Shown here one piece after another: positions 49,169 to 57,348 of a stretch of 64,000 bases of DNA. This DNA is from Poindextera sp035604135. GTDB lineage: Bacteria > Pseudomonadota > Alphaproteobacteria > Caulobacterales > Caulobacteraceae. Location: positions 1 through 64,000 of the forward strand of contig DATNJB010000006.1 in assembly GCA_035604135.1 (NCBI GenBank). The letters run 5' to 3'. The position numbers and the translations under genes are program-made. Numbering within the stretch: position 1 is the stretch's first letter; each line of letters opens with the position of its first letter. The notes beneath the pieces are model-generated. The model saw only the letters and a list, made by a program, of their open reading frames with translations, did no database searches and was not told where the DNA came from.

Positions 49169-50815
49169 TCAGCGCGGGACCGCGTCAGGCGGCATCTTCC
49201 CCTCCGCCATCGCGATGCCGTCAAGCAACGCTTGTATTAGTTTCGGGTTGAAGTTGAGGAGGGTCGTCATGGGACTGGACGTGAGCTCCCGACGGCGCAC
49301 GAGAGCGCTCTTCGCCTCGTCGATCCGTCCAAGATGACCGTAACTTGCGGCCAGGTAGGCGTAGCCCGCCGAGCCGTCCGTTCGTTGGACATTTTCCCTA
49401 AACAGCGAGGCTGCCTCGCTGTATCGCCGCTGCGCAAAACGCATGACGCCCAAAGCAATCACCTGGCCGGCCCGGTTCGATCCAATCGGGTCCAGCCGCA
49501 TCGCGGTTTCGATGTGCTCGGCGGCCAGGTCCAGGTCCGGATTCGACGACCGCCCCTGCACTGAGCCGCTCGCCTGCCACACGGCCGATGCCCCCGGATT
49601 GAGGGCCATGGCTCTGTCGATCAGATCGAGAGCGGTGTCCAAGCCCTGTTCGTGCATCGATAACAGACTTGCAGCCGCGGCGAGCACGTCTGCGTCGTCT
49701 CCCGCAACCTTCAGCGCCCGATGCGCCAGCTCGATGGTCCGGCGACGCTCGGCCTCTGGATCATCCGACCATTCGTTTATGAAAAGACCGTGGCGGCAGA
49801 GCCCGGCGAGAACCAGCGCCGGACCGAAGTCAGGGTCGATGGCGATGGCGCGGTCGAGCAGATCGAGCGCCTCGAGCACATTTGCTTTTCTGACGTTGTC
49901 CTGGCGCACCGCGCGCGCTCGAAGGTAGAGATCGTAAGCGCCCATGTTCTCTGTGGGTCGCCGCGACGCCCGGCGCACCTCGGCGGCCCGCACGGTCGGT
50001 TCGATCACGCTCGCGACGCTCAGCGCCACCTTGTCCTGCAGTTCGAACACGTCTTCAAGCGTGTCCTCGAAGCGGTTGGTCCAGCTCTGCGATCCATCGG
50101 CGGCGTCCATCAGTTGAACGGCGATGCGGATTCTGTTGCCCGCCTTGCGGACGCTGCCCTCGAGCACATAGCGCACGCCCAACCGGCGTCCGACCTCCTG
50201 CGCGCCGACCGTCTTGCCCTTGAACGTCAGGGTCGAACTGCTGGCGATAACGAACAGCGACTTGAAGCGCGACAGCGCCGCGGCGATCTCCACCACCATG
50301 CCGTCGGCGAAGCAGTCCTGCTCCGGATCGCCCGAGAGGTTGGCGAAGGGCATCACCGCGATGGAGGGCTTGGACGGGAGCGGCAGGGGTGCGGCGGCGA
50401 CCGGCGCCTCAGCGGGCGTCCCGGTCTCGCCGATCAGGTCGCCGATGCTCGCGACAACCTTGCGCCAGCCCGGCGCATGGAGATCACCGCTCCAGCCTGC
50501 CAGGTCCGCGCACTGGGTTTGGTCGAAGGGCATCGGCAGTCGCGCGCCATCGACGGTGAGCTGGATGAGCTTGTGGTCCTCGCGCGCCCGGTTCGCTTCA
50601 GACAGCACCCACTCCGACCTCACCGCCTCCGCCGACCAGATGACGAGCGCCACCTTCGCCGCAGTCAGCTGCTCCTCGATCGCGTGGGTGTAGGCGTGGT
50701 GAGCGAGCAACTCGTCGTCCAGCCAGACGCTGTAGCCGAGCGCCTTGAGCGCCTCCGCAGCCGCCTGGGCCTGCTTCGCCGTCGAGCGGGCGTATGAGAT
50801 GAAGACGTCTGACAT
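49169..50815 (-). CDS. TIR, TolB-like and TPR domain protein (array copy 3)
   Basis: The 548-residue protein has a TIR domain (1-128; Trp69 and Glu73 kept). The TolB-like domain (Ile-Ala-Val-Met-Pro-Phe-Ala-Asn-Leu-Ser-Gly-Asp-Pro-Glu, Tyr-Val-Leu-Glu-Gly-Ser-Val-Arg-Lys) is closer to the cyclase-associated form than that of copy 2. TPR repeats run from about 285 (Ala-Ile-Ala-Ile-Asp-Pro-Asp-Phe, Ala-Met-Ala-Leu-Asn-Pro-Gly). The tail is shorter and clearly diverged from copies 1 and 2, so this is an older paralogue. ATG at 50815; a 45-codon in-frame extension upstream is rejected since the TIR strand starts here. Function as for copy 2. Confidence 0.88.
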   Translation of the reverse strand: MSDVFISYARSTAKQAQAAAEALKALGYSVWLDDELLAHHAYTHAIEEQLTAAKVALVIWSAEAVRSEWVLSEANRAREDHKLIQLTVDGARLPMPFDQTQCADLAGWSGDLHAPGWRKVVASIGDLIGETGTPAEAPVAAAPLPLPSKPSIAVMPFANLSGDPEQDCFADGMVVEIAAALSRFKSLFVIASSSTLTFKGKTVGAQEVGRRLGVRYVLEGSVRKAGNRIRIAVQLMDAADGSQSWTNRFEDTLEDVFELQDKVALSVASVIEPTVRAAEVRRASRRPTENMGAYDLYLRARAVRQDNVRKANVLEALDLLDRAIAIDPDFGPALVLAGLCRHGLFINEWSDDPEAERRRTIELAHRALKVAGDDADVLAAAASLLSMHEQGLDTALDLIDRAMALNPGASAVWQASGSVQGRSSNPDLDLAAEHIETAMRLDPIGSNRAGQVIALGVMRFAQRRYSEAASLFRENVQRTDGSAGYAYLAASYGHLGRIDEAKSALVRRRELTSSPMTTLLNFNPKLIQALLDGIAMAEGKMPPDAVPR

Positions 50816-50849
50816 GGGCCTACAAGCCGCGCCCCTGGCGGCGCGCGCG

Positions 50850-50879
50850 ACCCTAGCTAGGCGGTGAAGGCAGGGGCAA
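50850..50879 (-). promoter_or_regulatory. shared promoter element, array copy 3
   Basis: TTGCCC, 18 bases, TAGGGT, preceded by CCTTTCCC. 34 bases before the start codon. Confidence 0.55.
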
Positions 50880-50950
50880 GGGAAAGGTGGCAGCGGGGTC
50901 GGTCGCCCGCGCCGCCGGTGTGGACGCAGCGTTCGGCGCACTCCGGACAA

Positions 50951-51769
50951 TCAGGACTCGGCGCGCAGGTCCGCCTCGATACTCTGGAGCAGCCGCCTTC
51001 GCGTGGCAGGGCGCCCGACCACCCCCGCGATGAGGACGAAGACGCGCATGACGGGCAGGTAGGGCTCCATCGCCGTCGTCAGCGCCGCCGGGGATATGCC
51101 GGCCTGCCGCGCGTAGTCGGACTGCAGCGCCGCATCAAGCGCGCGCTGCCGCTTCGGATCGCCGAAGCTCTGCGGGACGAGGTCGGAGAGGATGATGTGG
51201 CAGCACGCAAGGTCGAGGGCGGCGCCCCCGCGCTTTGCGGCGAACCAGTCGATGAGTCTCGGCCCCTCCGCCGTCATGATCACGTTGGCGGGGTGAAGGT
51301 CGCAATGGGACAGCCCCTCCGCCGGCGGGAGGCGCTCGATCAGCGGGAGGATGCCTGTGGCGATGTGCGTCGGAAGTGTGCCGCCGGAGGACCGCAACGC
51401 GCCGTCCATTTGATCGCGCAGGGGCAGGACGTCCGGCGGCGGCGGCGTCTTGCCAACGGACATACAGAGGGTCGCGAGGATCGCGCCAGCCTCCTCGGGC
51501 GCGATAGCGCCGGTCAGCAGGAGCTGCAGCAGGGTCGGTCCGTCGAGGCGCGGCAGCACGATGCCGTAGCGCCCCTCCAGGGTCACCTCGCCCAACACTT
51601 CCGGCGCCGGGCCGCCGGCGGCGAAGACGGCGCGGGTCATCCGCGTCTCATACTCGCCGAGCCACCGTGGAATGGCGGCCTTGAACAGCTTCAAGACCTG
51701 ACCGGGCGCCCAGGCGTGGATGTCCGCCATCGCGCCTTCGCCGATCTTCTCCCCCAGGGATCCCTGCAT
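50951..51769 (-). CDS. APH-fold phosphotransferase
   Basis: The 272-residue kinase has the glycine-rich loop Gly-Glu-Gly-Ala-Met-Ala-Asp (10-16), Lys27 in Val-Leu-Lys-Leu-Phe, the catalytic His155-Cys-Asp157-Leu-His-Pro-Ala-Asn162, and metal Asp174 in Leu-Ile-Asp-Trp. This is the aminoglycoside/choline kinase fold. All key residues are present. The target could be a small molecule or a protein. It carries the TIR-array promoter element, so it is likely expressed with that array. ATG with GGAGGGG upstream; in-frame extension rejected. Confidence 0.85.
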   Translation of the reverse strand: MQGSLGEKIGEGAMADIHAWAPGQVLKLFKAAIPRWLGEYETRMTRAVFAAGGPAPEVLGEVTLEGRYGIVLPRLDGPTLLQLLLTGAIAPEEAGAILATLCMSVGKTPPPPDVLPLRDQMDGALRSSGGTLPTHIATGILPLIERLPPAEGLSHCDLHPANVIMTAEGPRLIDWFAAKRGGAALDLACCHIILSDLVPQSFGDPKRQRALDAALQSDYARQAGISPAALTTAMEPYLPVMRVFVLIAGVVGRPATRRRLLQSIEADLRAES

Positions 51770-51812
51770 CGCCCCTCCGCCGCCGCGGGGAGCAAACACC
51801 GGCGGCGTCGAA

Positions 51813-51842
51813 ACCCTATCCAGGCGCAAGAGCGAGGGGCAA
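51813..51842 (-). promoter_or_regulatory. shared promoter element before the kinase gene
   Basis: TTGCCC, 18 bases, TAGGGT, preceded by CAGCTTTGC. 43 bases before the start codon. Fourth copy of the element in 5 kb. Confidence 0.5.
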
Positions 51843-51947
51843 GGCAAAGCTGGCTGTGACAGTTAGGGGACAGCATACCCAATCCCGCGCGAAGAAGTGG
51901 GCCAGCCTTACGAGGTTCGATTGATCAAAGGGAAAGAGGCGCAAATG

Positions 51948-52496
51948 TCATCGCTTCCATTCCCGCCTGAGAAGCCCGTAGACCCAGGAATCCGATACCT
52001 CGCCATCCACAATGCAGTCTTCCCGCAACCTGCCTTCGCGGACAAACCAGAGCTTCTCCAGTACGCGGCTCGATGCCGTGTTGCGTGTGTCAGTCTCGGC
52101 TTGAACACGGTTCAGATCCAGCGTGTCGAAGGCCCATTGCAACAACGCGCCCGCGGCTTCGGTGGCGAAGCCTTGGCCCCATGCCGCATCATCAAGGCAG
52201 TAGCCCAGCTTGGCGCTGCGATAGTCCGGATCCCACTTGGACAAACCGCACCAGCCGACGAACACATTGTCGGCGGCAAGCTCGATGGCCAGCCGCGCGC
52301 CACTGCCTTCCCGCTCCATCTGGCCGCAAACCGTGATGAAACGCTCTGCTTGCGCGCGCTTCGTCCAGGGCGGCGCGTCCCAGTAGCGCAATATGCGTGA
52401 GCTGCTTTGTAGCGCGAAGATGGTGTCCGTATCGGTTTCCGCGAAGGGGCGCAGTAGTAGGCGAGCGGTATTCAGCGTTGGGGTTGGTAAGGACAT
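51948..52496 (-). CDS. GNAT-family acetyltransferase (RimJ/RimL-like)
   Basis: The 182-residue protein begins Leu-Asn-Thr-Ala-Arg-Leu-Leu-Leu-Arg-Pro-Phe. It has the acetyl-CoA region Trp-Gly-Gln-Gly-Phe-Ala-Thr-Glu-Ala, and Arg-Val-Gln-Ala-Glu-Thr-Asp-Thr-Arg-Asn. This is the ribosomal-protein-alanine-acetyltransferase-like branch. The gene and its upstream flank look less GC-rich than the surroundings, which suggests acquisition. Substrate unknown. Confidence 0.88.
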   Translation of the reverse strand: MSLPTPTLNTARLLLRPFAETDTDTIFALQSSSRILRYWDAPPWTKRAQAERFITVCGQMEREGSGARLAIELAADNVFVGWCGLSKWDPDYRSAKLGYCLDDAAWGQGFATEAAGALLQWAFDTLDLNRVQAETDTRNTASSRVLEKLWFVREGRLREDCIVDGEVSDSWVYGLLRREWKR

Positions 52497-52671
52497 CCCT
52501 CAGTATGTACTCGACAAGCTCGGCTTGCACAGAGTGTTCGACACCAACGCTGAGGATTTGCAGTTTCGCTCCGCGTGTCGGCTTTCGGAACCAGTCGACC
52601 TGCCCTTCGAAGTCCGGCACGGTTCAATTACTGCGCGTCAAGTGGCCCATCGGCTGCCGACAGGGCACGGG

Positions 52672-52695
52672 GTCCGCTAACCGCGCTTAGCGGAC
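52672..52695. repeat. perfect 9-bp hairpin beside tRNA-Val
   Basis: GTCCGCTAA and TTAGCGGAC flank a six-base loop. It lies about 50 bases beyond the tRNA-Val 3' end. No T run follows on the tRNA strand, so it is not a standard terminator; it might be a recombination or protein site. Confidence 0.4.
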
Positions 52696-52742
52696 GTTTG
52701 GAGAGTCCCGTTTTTTGGGCGGTCTCACTTGGTCGGAACAGG

Positions 52743-52817
52743 TGGTGGATGCGACAGGGATTGAACCTGTGACCCCCTCGGTGTGAACGAGGTGCTCTCC
52801 CGCTGAGCTACGCATCC
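52743..52817 (-). tRNA. tRNA-Val (anticodon CAC)
   Basis: The 75-base cloverleaf has acceptor GGATGCG/CGCATCC, D-arm TAGCTCAGCGGGAGAGCA, anticodon stem CCTCG/CGAGG around TTCACAC (CAC), T-arm with GGTTCAATCC, and encoded CCA. Reads GUG codons. Confidence 0.96.
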
Positions 52818-52842
52818 TGAGCCCGAGCCGAAACGGGCCGCC

Positions 52843-52871
52843 GCTATAGCCTCCGCACCGGGCGCGGGCAA
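52843..52871 (-). promoter_or_regulatory. probable promoter of tRNA-Val
   Basis: TTGCCCG, 14 bases, GCTATAGC ends 25 bases before the tRNA. This is one of the best matches in the window to the vegetative pattern. Confidence 0.55.
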
Positions 52872-52892
52872 GCTGCGGCGCCAAGCGGGCTC

Positions 52893-53228
52893 TTAGGGCT
52901 TGCGCGCCGACGCGCAGCGGTTGGCGTTGGTGTAGCCGCCGGTCGACGAGGGCCGGGTCATGAACAGCTCGCCGCTCGCCCGGTGCAGCTCGTAATGGCT
53001 CTGGTCGGTAGGGTCGGTCCAATCGACCTCGTTCGGGCCGATCCGCGCGGCGAAGCCGTCGACGAGATTGCGCCCGGGGTCGATCACCACGTCCCACCGC
53101 GTCCCGCTCGCCGGGTTGAGGCAGTGGATGAGGGTGGCGTCGGCGCCGACCGCCCACGTCGACTCCGGCGGCGCGCTGCACGCCGCCAGCGACGCGAGAC
53201 AGGCGATGAGGACGGCTCTCTTGCGCAT
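52893..53228 (-). CDS. small lipoprotein
   Basis: The 111-residue product has a lipoprotein signal (Arg-Lys-Arg start, Leu-Ala-Ala-Cys lipobox at about residue 17). The small mature domain has Leu-Ile-His-Cys-Leu-Asn-Pro and a late Asn-Arg-Cys. The ATG is two bases after the kinase/phosphatase stop, so it is almost surely co-transcribed and perhaps functionally linked. No family recognised. Confidence 0.7.
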   Translation of the reverse strand: MRKRAVLIACLASLAACSAPPESTWAVGADATLIHCLNPASGTRWDVVIDPGRNLVDGFAARIGPNEVDWTDPTDQSHYELHRASGELFMTRPSSTGGYTNANRCASARKP

Positions 53229-53230
53229 GC

Positions 53231-54931
53231 CTACCTCAACAAGAGCGACGCAATCAGCGCCAGGGCCAAGAGCCCGGTGATCACCTGCCAGACGAGAACC
53301 GGCCGCCGCTGGTAGAAAGTCGGCGTCACGATCCGGGCCGTGGTCGAGGCGACCGGGCCCGACTCGAGCTCGTTCGCCAGCTCGATTGCGTCCGGCCGGA
53401 GCGCCGGGTCGGCGGCGATGGCGCGCTCCAACACGTCCTGCAGCCAGGCCGGCAGGTCGGGCCGAAGGGTCAGCAGGTCCTTCGGCCGTTCGAGCCTCGG
53501 GCGGCTGGTGGCATCGACATTGCCGTACGGGTACTCGCCGGTGAAGGCGCGGAACAGCGTCACCCCGATCGCATAGACGTCGGTCGCATCGTCGCCCGGC
53601 TCGCCTGCGAACATCTCCGGCGCCATGTAGGCGGCCGTGCCGGGGATCTCGGTCGGGGTCTCGTCCTCCAGGCCAGGCACGCGCACGACGCCGAGATCGA
53701 GCAGCTTCAGCCCGCCGCCATGCTCGAGCATCACGTTGTCGGGCTTGATGTCGCGGTGGATGACGCCGACGCGATGCAGCGCCGCCGCCGCGCGTGACAG
53801 CTTGACCCCAACGCCGCGGCCCTCCTCCAGCCCGATGCTCGGCCTGCGGTTGAGGCGCGCGTCCAGGAGCTCGCCGCCGTACAGCGGCATGACGGTGTAG
53901 AGGCAGGTCTGGCGCCCCGGCGGCAACTCGACGACGCGCGCGACCCACGGGCTCTGCACGCGCGCGCCGACCCAGGCCTCGCGGACGAAGGCGGCATGCT
54001 GGGACGCGACGGTCCCGACCTGGGCTTGCGGGAACTTCAAGACATACGAACCCTGTTCGATCTCGTCCTCGGCGACGAGCAGGCGGCTGTAGCGGCCCTC
54101 CGACACGATCCCCTTGAGCGCGAAGCCATCGATGGTTTCGCCGGGGTGCGGGGCGGGGATGATCGGCAGCTGCATCAGGATGCGGCCGATGTCGGCGGAC
54201 CGCGCCTGCGGCAAGCCGACGACATCGAGCACCAGCGCCGTGCAGTTGTCCGGGCTGCCTGCGGCGAGCGCGGCGTTCACCAGGGTCTGGCTGGCCACGG
54301 TCGGCGCGGTGCGCGCGCGCAGCACCTCGGCGATCGCCTCGTCGGTCAAGGTGGCGTGCACGCCGTCGCTGCACAGCATGAAGCGGTCGTGCAGGGCGAT
54401 CGGGTGGGCCGCGTAGTCCAGCCTAAGCTCCGCCTCGACGCCCAGCGCGCGGAAGAGGAGGGGCTGGCCGGACGCGTTCAGCCGCACGTGGTCTTCGGTC
54501 AGGCGCGTCAGGCGTTCGCCGCTCAGACGATACGCGCGGCTGTCGCCCACGTGTACGACGTGGGCGAGGCGGCCGCGCAGCACCAGCGCCGTGAATGTGG
54601 TGCCCATGCCGGCGAGGTCGGCGTCCTGGCGCCCCTGGGCGTGCATCCAGCGATTGAGCGAGGTCAGGATGCGGGCGGCCGCCCAGCGCACCTCCAGCGT
54701 CTCTGGCACCTCCCAGAACCCGTCGAGGAAGCCGCGGACCGCAGTCTCCGCGGCTTCGCGCCCGCCTCGGTGCCCGCCGATGCCGTCGGCAAGCGCGGCC
54801 ACCACGTCGCGCCGCTCTCCGCCCTGGGCGTCGCCCACGATCGCGCCGACGAAGTCTTCGTTGCGCTTACGCTCGCCTTTCTCGGAGGCGAAGCCGATGC
54901 TGACCTTCGGGTCGGCCGCGGTCTCGGTCAC
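53231..54931 (-). CDS. fused PP2C-type protein phosphatase and Ser/Thr kinase
   Basis: The 566-residue protein has a PP2C domain (1-240) with metal Asp26, Asp49-Gly50, Gly-Asp130-Ser and Ser-Asp189-Gly. A Hanks-type kinase (265-525) follows, with Lys299, His392-Arg-Asp394-Ile-Lys-Pro-Asp-Asn, Asp412-Leu-Gly in place of DFG, and Ala-Pro-Glu at 437-439. A C-terminal membrane helix (545-565) leaves both domains in the cytoplasm. Both enzymes look active, so it could set and erase phosphorylation on the same targets. It lies downstream of amtB, separated by a strong terminator; a nitrogen-linked role is inferred from position alone. GTG start. Confidence 0.92.
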   Translation of the reverse strand: MTETAADPKVSIGFASEKGERKRNEDFVGAIVGDAQGGERRDVVAALADGIGGHRGGREAAETAVRGFLDGFWEVPETLEVRWAAARILTSLNRWMHAQGRQDADLAGMGTTFTALVLRGRLAHVVHVGDSRAYRLSGERLTRLTEDHVRLNASGQPLLFRALGVEAELRLDYAAHPIALHDRFMLCSDGVHATLTDEAIAEVLRARTAPTVASQTLVNAALAAGSPDNCTALVLDVVGLPQARSADIGRILMQLPIIPAPHPGETIDGFALKGIVSEGRYSRLLVAEDEIEQGSYVLKFPQAQVGTVASQHAAFVREAWVGARVQSPWVARVVELPPGRQTCLYTVMPLYGGELLDARLNRRPSIGLEEGRGVGVKLSRAAAALHRVGVIHRDIKPDNVMLEHGGGLKLLDLGVVRVPGLEDETPTEIPGTAAYMAPEMFAGEPGDDATDVYAIGVTLFRAFTGEYPYGNVDATSRPRLERPKDLLTLRPDLPAWLQDVLERAIAADPALRPDAIELANELESGPVASTTARIVTPTFYQRRPVLVWQVITGLLALALIASLLLR

Positions 54932-54971
54932 CGGAGTCCCCGCTTCATCAGACCGTTATCGCACAAAAGAG

Positions 54972-55003
54972 GGGGCCGAGGCGGGGGAGTCCGCCTCGGC
55001 CCC
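54972..55003 (-). terminator. rho-independent terminator of amtB
   Basis: Perfect 13-bp stem (GGGGCCGAGGCGG and complement) with a six-base loop, followed on the minus strand by CTCTTTTG. It begins 24 bases past the amtB stop and would block most read-through into the kinase gene. Confidence 0.85.
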
Positions 55004-55027
55004 TCGATTGCGGCGTTGGGGAGGAGC

Positions 55028-56347
55028 CTAGCCGCCTTCGAAGTTGTAGGCGGTCTCGCCGTGGATCGCGTCGTCGCCGATCTCGAGCACGGCGTCCGGC
55101 ATGCGCAGCTTGACGAACACGCCGATCAGCCGGAGCAGCACGAAGGTCATGATCGCGTTGAAGACGATGATGAAGAGCGCGGCCAGCGCCTGCATCTCGA
55201 GTTGCTTCAAGCCAGCGCTGCCGTAGACGAGGCCGGTGATCGAGACGCCCGGCGCGTCCTTGTCGGTGCCGATGTACTCGATCATGTTCGGGTTCGCGAG
55301 GATGCCGACCAGCAGGCCGCCGGTCAGACCGGCGACGCCGTGGGTCGAGAGAACACCCAGCGTGTCGTCGACGCGCTGCATGAGCTTGGTCGACTGGACC
55401 TTGTTCATGAACGCCCAGGGGAGGATGCCCGTGCAGACGCCGATGGCGAGCGCGCCGTAGCCGTCGACGTAGCCGGCGGCGGGCGTGATGCCGACGAGGC
55501 CGGCGATCATGCCGTTGATGGCGCCAACGACGGACGGCTTCTTGTTGAAGATCGTGTCCATCAACACCCAGACCAAGAGCGAGACGCAGGTGGTGAGGTT
55601 GGTGTTGAGCACGGCCGCTGCGGCGTCATGGTTGGCGAAGTAGGGGTCGCCGCCATTGAAGCCGTTCCACCCGAGCCACAGGATACCCGCCCCGACCAGG
55701 GCGAGCAGCAGGTTGTTGGGCTGGAAGCTGTCGCGGTCCGCCTGCAACCTCGGCCCGACGACCGCGGCTGCAACGAAGCCCGACACACCGGCCGCCAAGT
55801 GGATGACGTAGCCGCCGGAGAAGTCGGCCGCTCCCATCTGCGCCAGCCAGCCGCCGCCCCACAGCGAGAAGGCGCCGACCGTGTAGTCGAGCACCATCCA
55901 CAGCGGGACGAAGATGACCCAGGCCCGGAAGCTCATGCGGCCGAGCAGGGAGCCGGCCAGGATGATCACGGTGATGGCCGCGAACACGAACTGGAAGAAC
56001 ATCATCGTGGCCATCGGGAAGGCCAACGGCGGCATACCGCTCGCGGCCGCCGGAATGGTGGCCTGGCTGGTCAGGAAGCCCGCGTCGAGCGCGGGTATCG
56101 GTTTCCCGAGGAAGGGGAACCACTGTGGCCCGAAGGCCATGTTGTAGGCGCACAGCACCCACACGACCATGACGGCCGCGAAGGCGTAGAGCGCCATGAA
56201 TGACGAGTTGAGCGCCCACTTGCGCTTCACCAGGCCGCCGTAGAGCACGACGAGACCGGGAATGCTTTGCAGGCCGACGAAGGTCGCAGCGGCCAACTGC
56301 CAGGCGTTGGAGCCCGTGTCGAGCCATTTTGGCGACGGTAGAAGCAT
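55028..56347 (-). CDS. amtB: ammonium transporter
   Basis: The 439-residue protein has eleven or so membrane helices with Amt signatures: Ala-Gly-Val-Ser-Gly-Phe-Val-Ala-Ala-Ala, Asp-Tyr-Thr-Val-Gly-Ala-Phe near Trp, Gly-Trp-Asn-Gly-Phe-Asn-Gly-Gly, and Ser-Thr-His-Gly-Val-Ala-Gly with the pore His. It imports ammonium. ATG with GGGGGG upstream; a 16-codon in-frame extension is rejected. No glnK/PII gene is adjacent. A possible TTGACC, 17, TTTACG promoter lies about 100 bases upstream. Confidence 0.95.
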   Translation of the reverse strand: MLLPSPKWLDTGSNAWQLAAATFVGLQSIPGLVVLYGGLVKRKWALNSSFMALYAFAAVMVVWVLCAYNMAFGPQWFPFLGKPIPALDAGFLTSQATIPAAASGMPPLAFPMATMMFFQFVFAAITVIILAGSLLGRMSFRAWVIFVPLWMVLDYTVGAFSLWGGGWLAQMGAADFSGGYVIHLAAGVSGFVAAAVVGPRLQADRDSFQPNNLLLALVGAGILWLGWNGFNGGDPYFANHDAAAAVLNTNLTTCVSLLVWVLMDTIFNKKPSVVGAINGMIAGLVGITPAAGYVDGYGALAIGVCTGILPWAFMNKVQSTKLMQRVDDTLGVLSTHGVAGLTGGLLVGILANPNMIEYIGTDKDAPGVSITGLVYGSAGLKQLEMQALAALFIIVFNAIMTFVLLRLIGVFVKLRMPDAVLEIGDDAIHGETAYNFEGG

Positions 56348-56591
56348 GTTGAACCCCCCAAGTGACGGCGAGCGAGTCTCGGGTCCACGCGCCACGAAGG
56401 GAACTTGAAGACGTCAGAGCCGAGACGACGCTTTTTCGACTGCGGGAAACCGACCTTCGCGACCGGCCAAGCGTAAATGAGAGGTAAATGCGCCGGTCAA
56501 AGGCGGAATCCGCGTCCGCGCGCTGCGGGCGGATTTGGCGATAGATTGCCTTAAGTGTAGGCGCCTTTGCTCGGATATTGGGCGACGAGGA

Positions 56592-57287
56592 TCACGCCCC
56601 GCCGAGGAGCCGCCCGACCAGCGGCGGCAGCTCGGAAAAGTGCGCGATCAGATGATCGCCGCCCAGTTCGCCCGGCGCAATCTCGGTGTAGCCGAAGGTG
56701 ACGACGATCGATGGCGCCCCGGCCGCGCGCGCGGCCCCGACGTCGGAGGCCGAATCGCCGACCATGACGCTGCGCTCGATCCGCCCGCCCGCGGCTTCGA
56801 CGGCGGCGATCAGGTGCCGGCCATCCGGCTTCGGCGCCGGGACGTCGTCGGGGCCGACAATGGCGGCGAAGAAGCGGGCAAGGTCCAGGCCCTCGAGCAG
56901 CGCGACCGAGAGGTCGGTGAACTTGTTGGTGCAGACGCAGAGAAGAGCGCCGGCGCCTTTGAGCGCGGCCAGCGCCTCCTCGACGCCGTCGAAGGGGCGG
57001 CTCTCGAGCGCGATGCGCTCGCGGTAGACTTCGATGAAGCGCGTGACCAAGGGACGGGTCTCGCCAGGGACCAGCTGGGCGCCGGCGGCGGAAAAGCCGT
57101 GCTCGATCAAGGCGCGCGCGCCGCGCCCGACCATCACCCGGGCCTGCGCCAGGCTCAGCGTCGGCAACCGCTCTTCGGTCAGGACGGTGTTCAAAGAACC
57201 AATCAGGTCGGGCGCGGAGTCGACCAGCGTGCCGTCGAGATCGAGCGCGACGGTCGCGCCGTCCAGGCTTCCGGGGGTCAAGGACAT
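56592..57287 (-). CDS. gph: phosphoglycolate phosphatase
   Basis: The 231-residue HAD enzyme has Asp16-Leu-Asp18-Gly-Thr-Leu-Val-Asp-Ser, Cys-Thr-Asn-Lys, Ala-Pro-Lys-Pro-Asp and Val-Gly-Asp-Ser-Ala-Ser-Asp. It clears 2-phosphoglycolate, for example from DNA end repair. Divergent from glmU with 61 bases between. Confidence 0.9.
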   Translation of the reverse strand: MSLTPGSLDGATVALDLDGTLVDSAPDLIGSLNTVLTEERLPTLSLAQARVMVGRGARALIEHGFSAAGAQLVPGETRPLVTRFIEVYRERIALESRPFDGVEEALAALKGAGALLCVCTNKFTDLSVALLEGLDLARFFAAIVGPDDVPAPKPDGRHLIAAVEAAGGRIERSVMVGDSASDVGAARAAGAPSIVVTFGYTEIAPGELGGDHLIAHFSELPPLVGRLLGGA

Positions 57288-57348
57288 GCGGCGCCGTTTC
57301 GGCTAAATCGGAGGCGCACGCAACGCCGGAAGATTCGAAGGAGACCGC

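Noticed and set aside
45042..51769. Known Thoeris, CBASS or TIR-APAZ defence system
   Set aside because: No ThsA/SLOG effector, no cyclic-nucleotide synthase and no Argonaute-like gene lies nearby. Only the TIR domain is shared with those systems.
52192..52620. 142-codon minus-strand frame over the GNAT gene
   Set aside because: Its second half overlaps the GNAT gene in another frame. The first 50 codons look slightly protein-like but have no recognised family.
52743..52817. tRNA-Val 3' end as an attachment site with a second copy
   Set aside because: I saw no repeated tRNA 3' end at the far side of the TIR array, and no integrase gene is present in the window.
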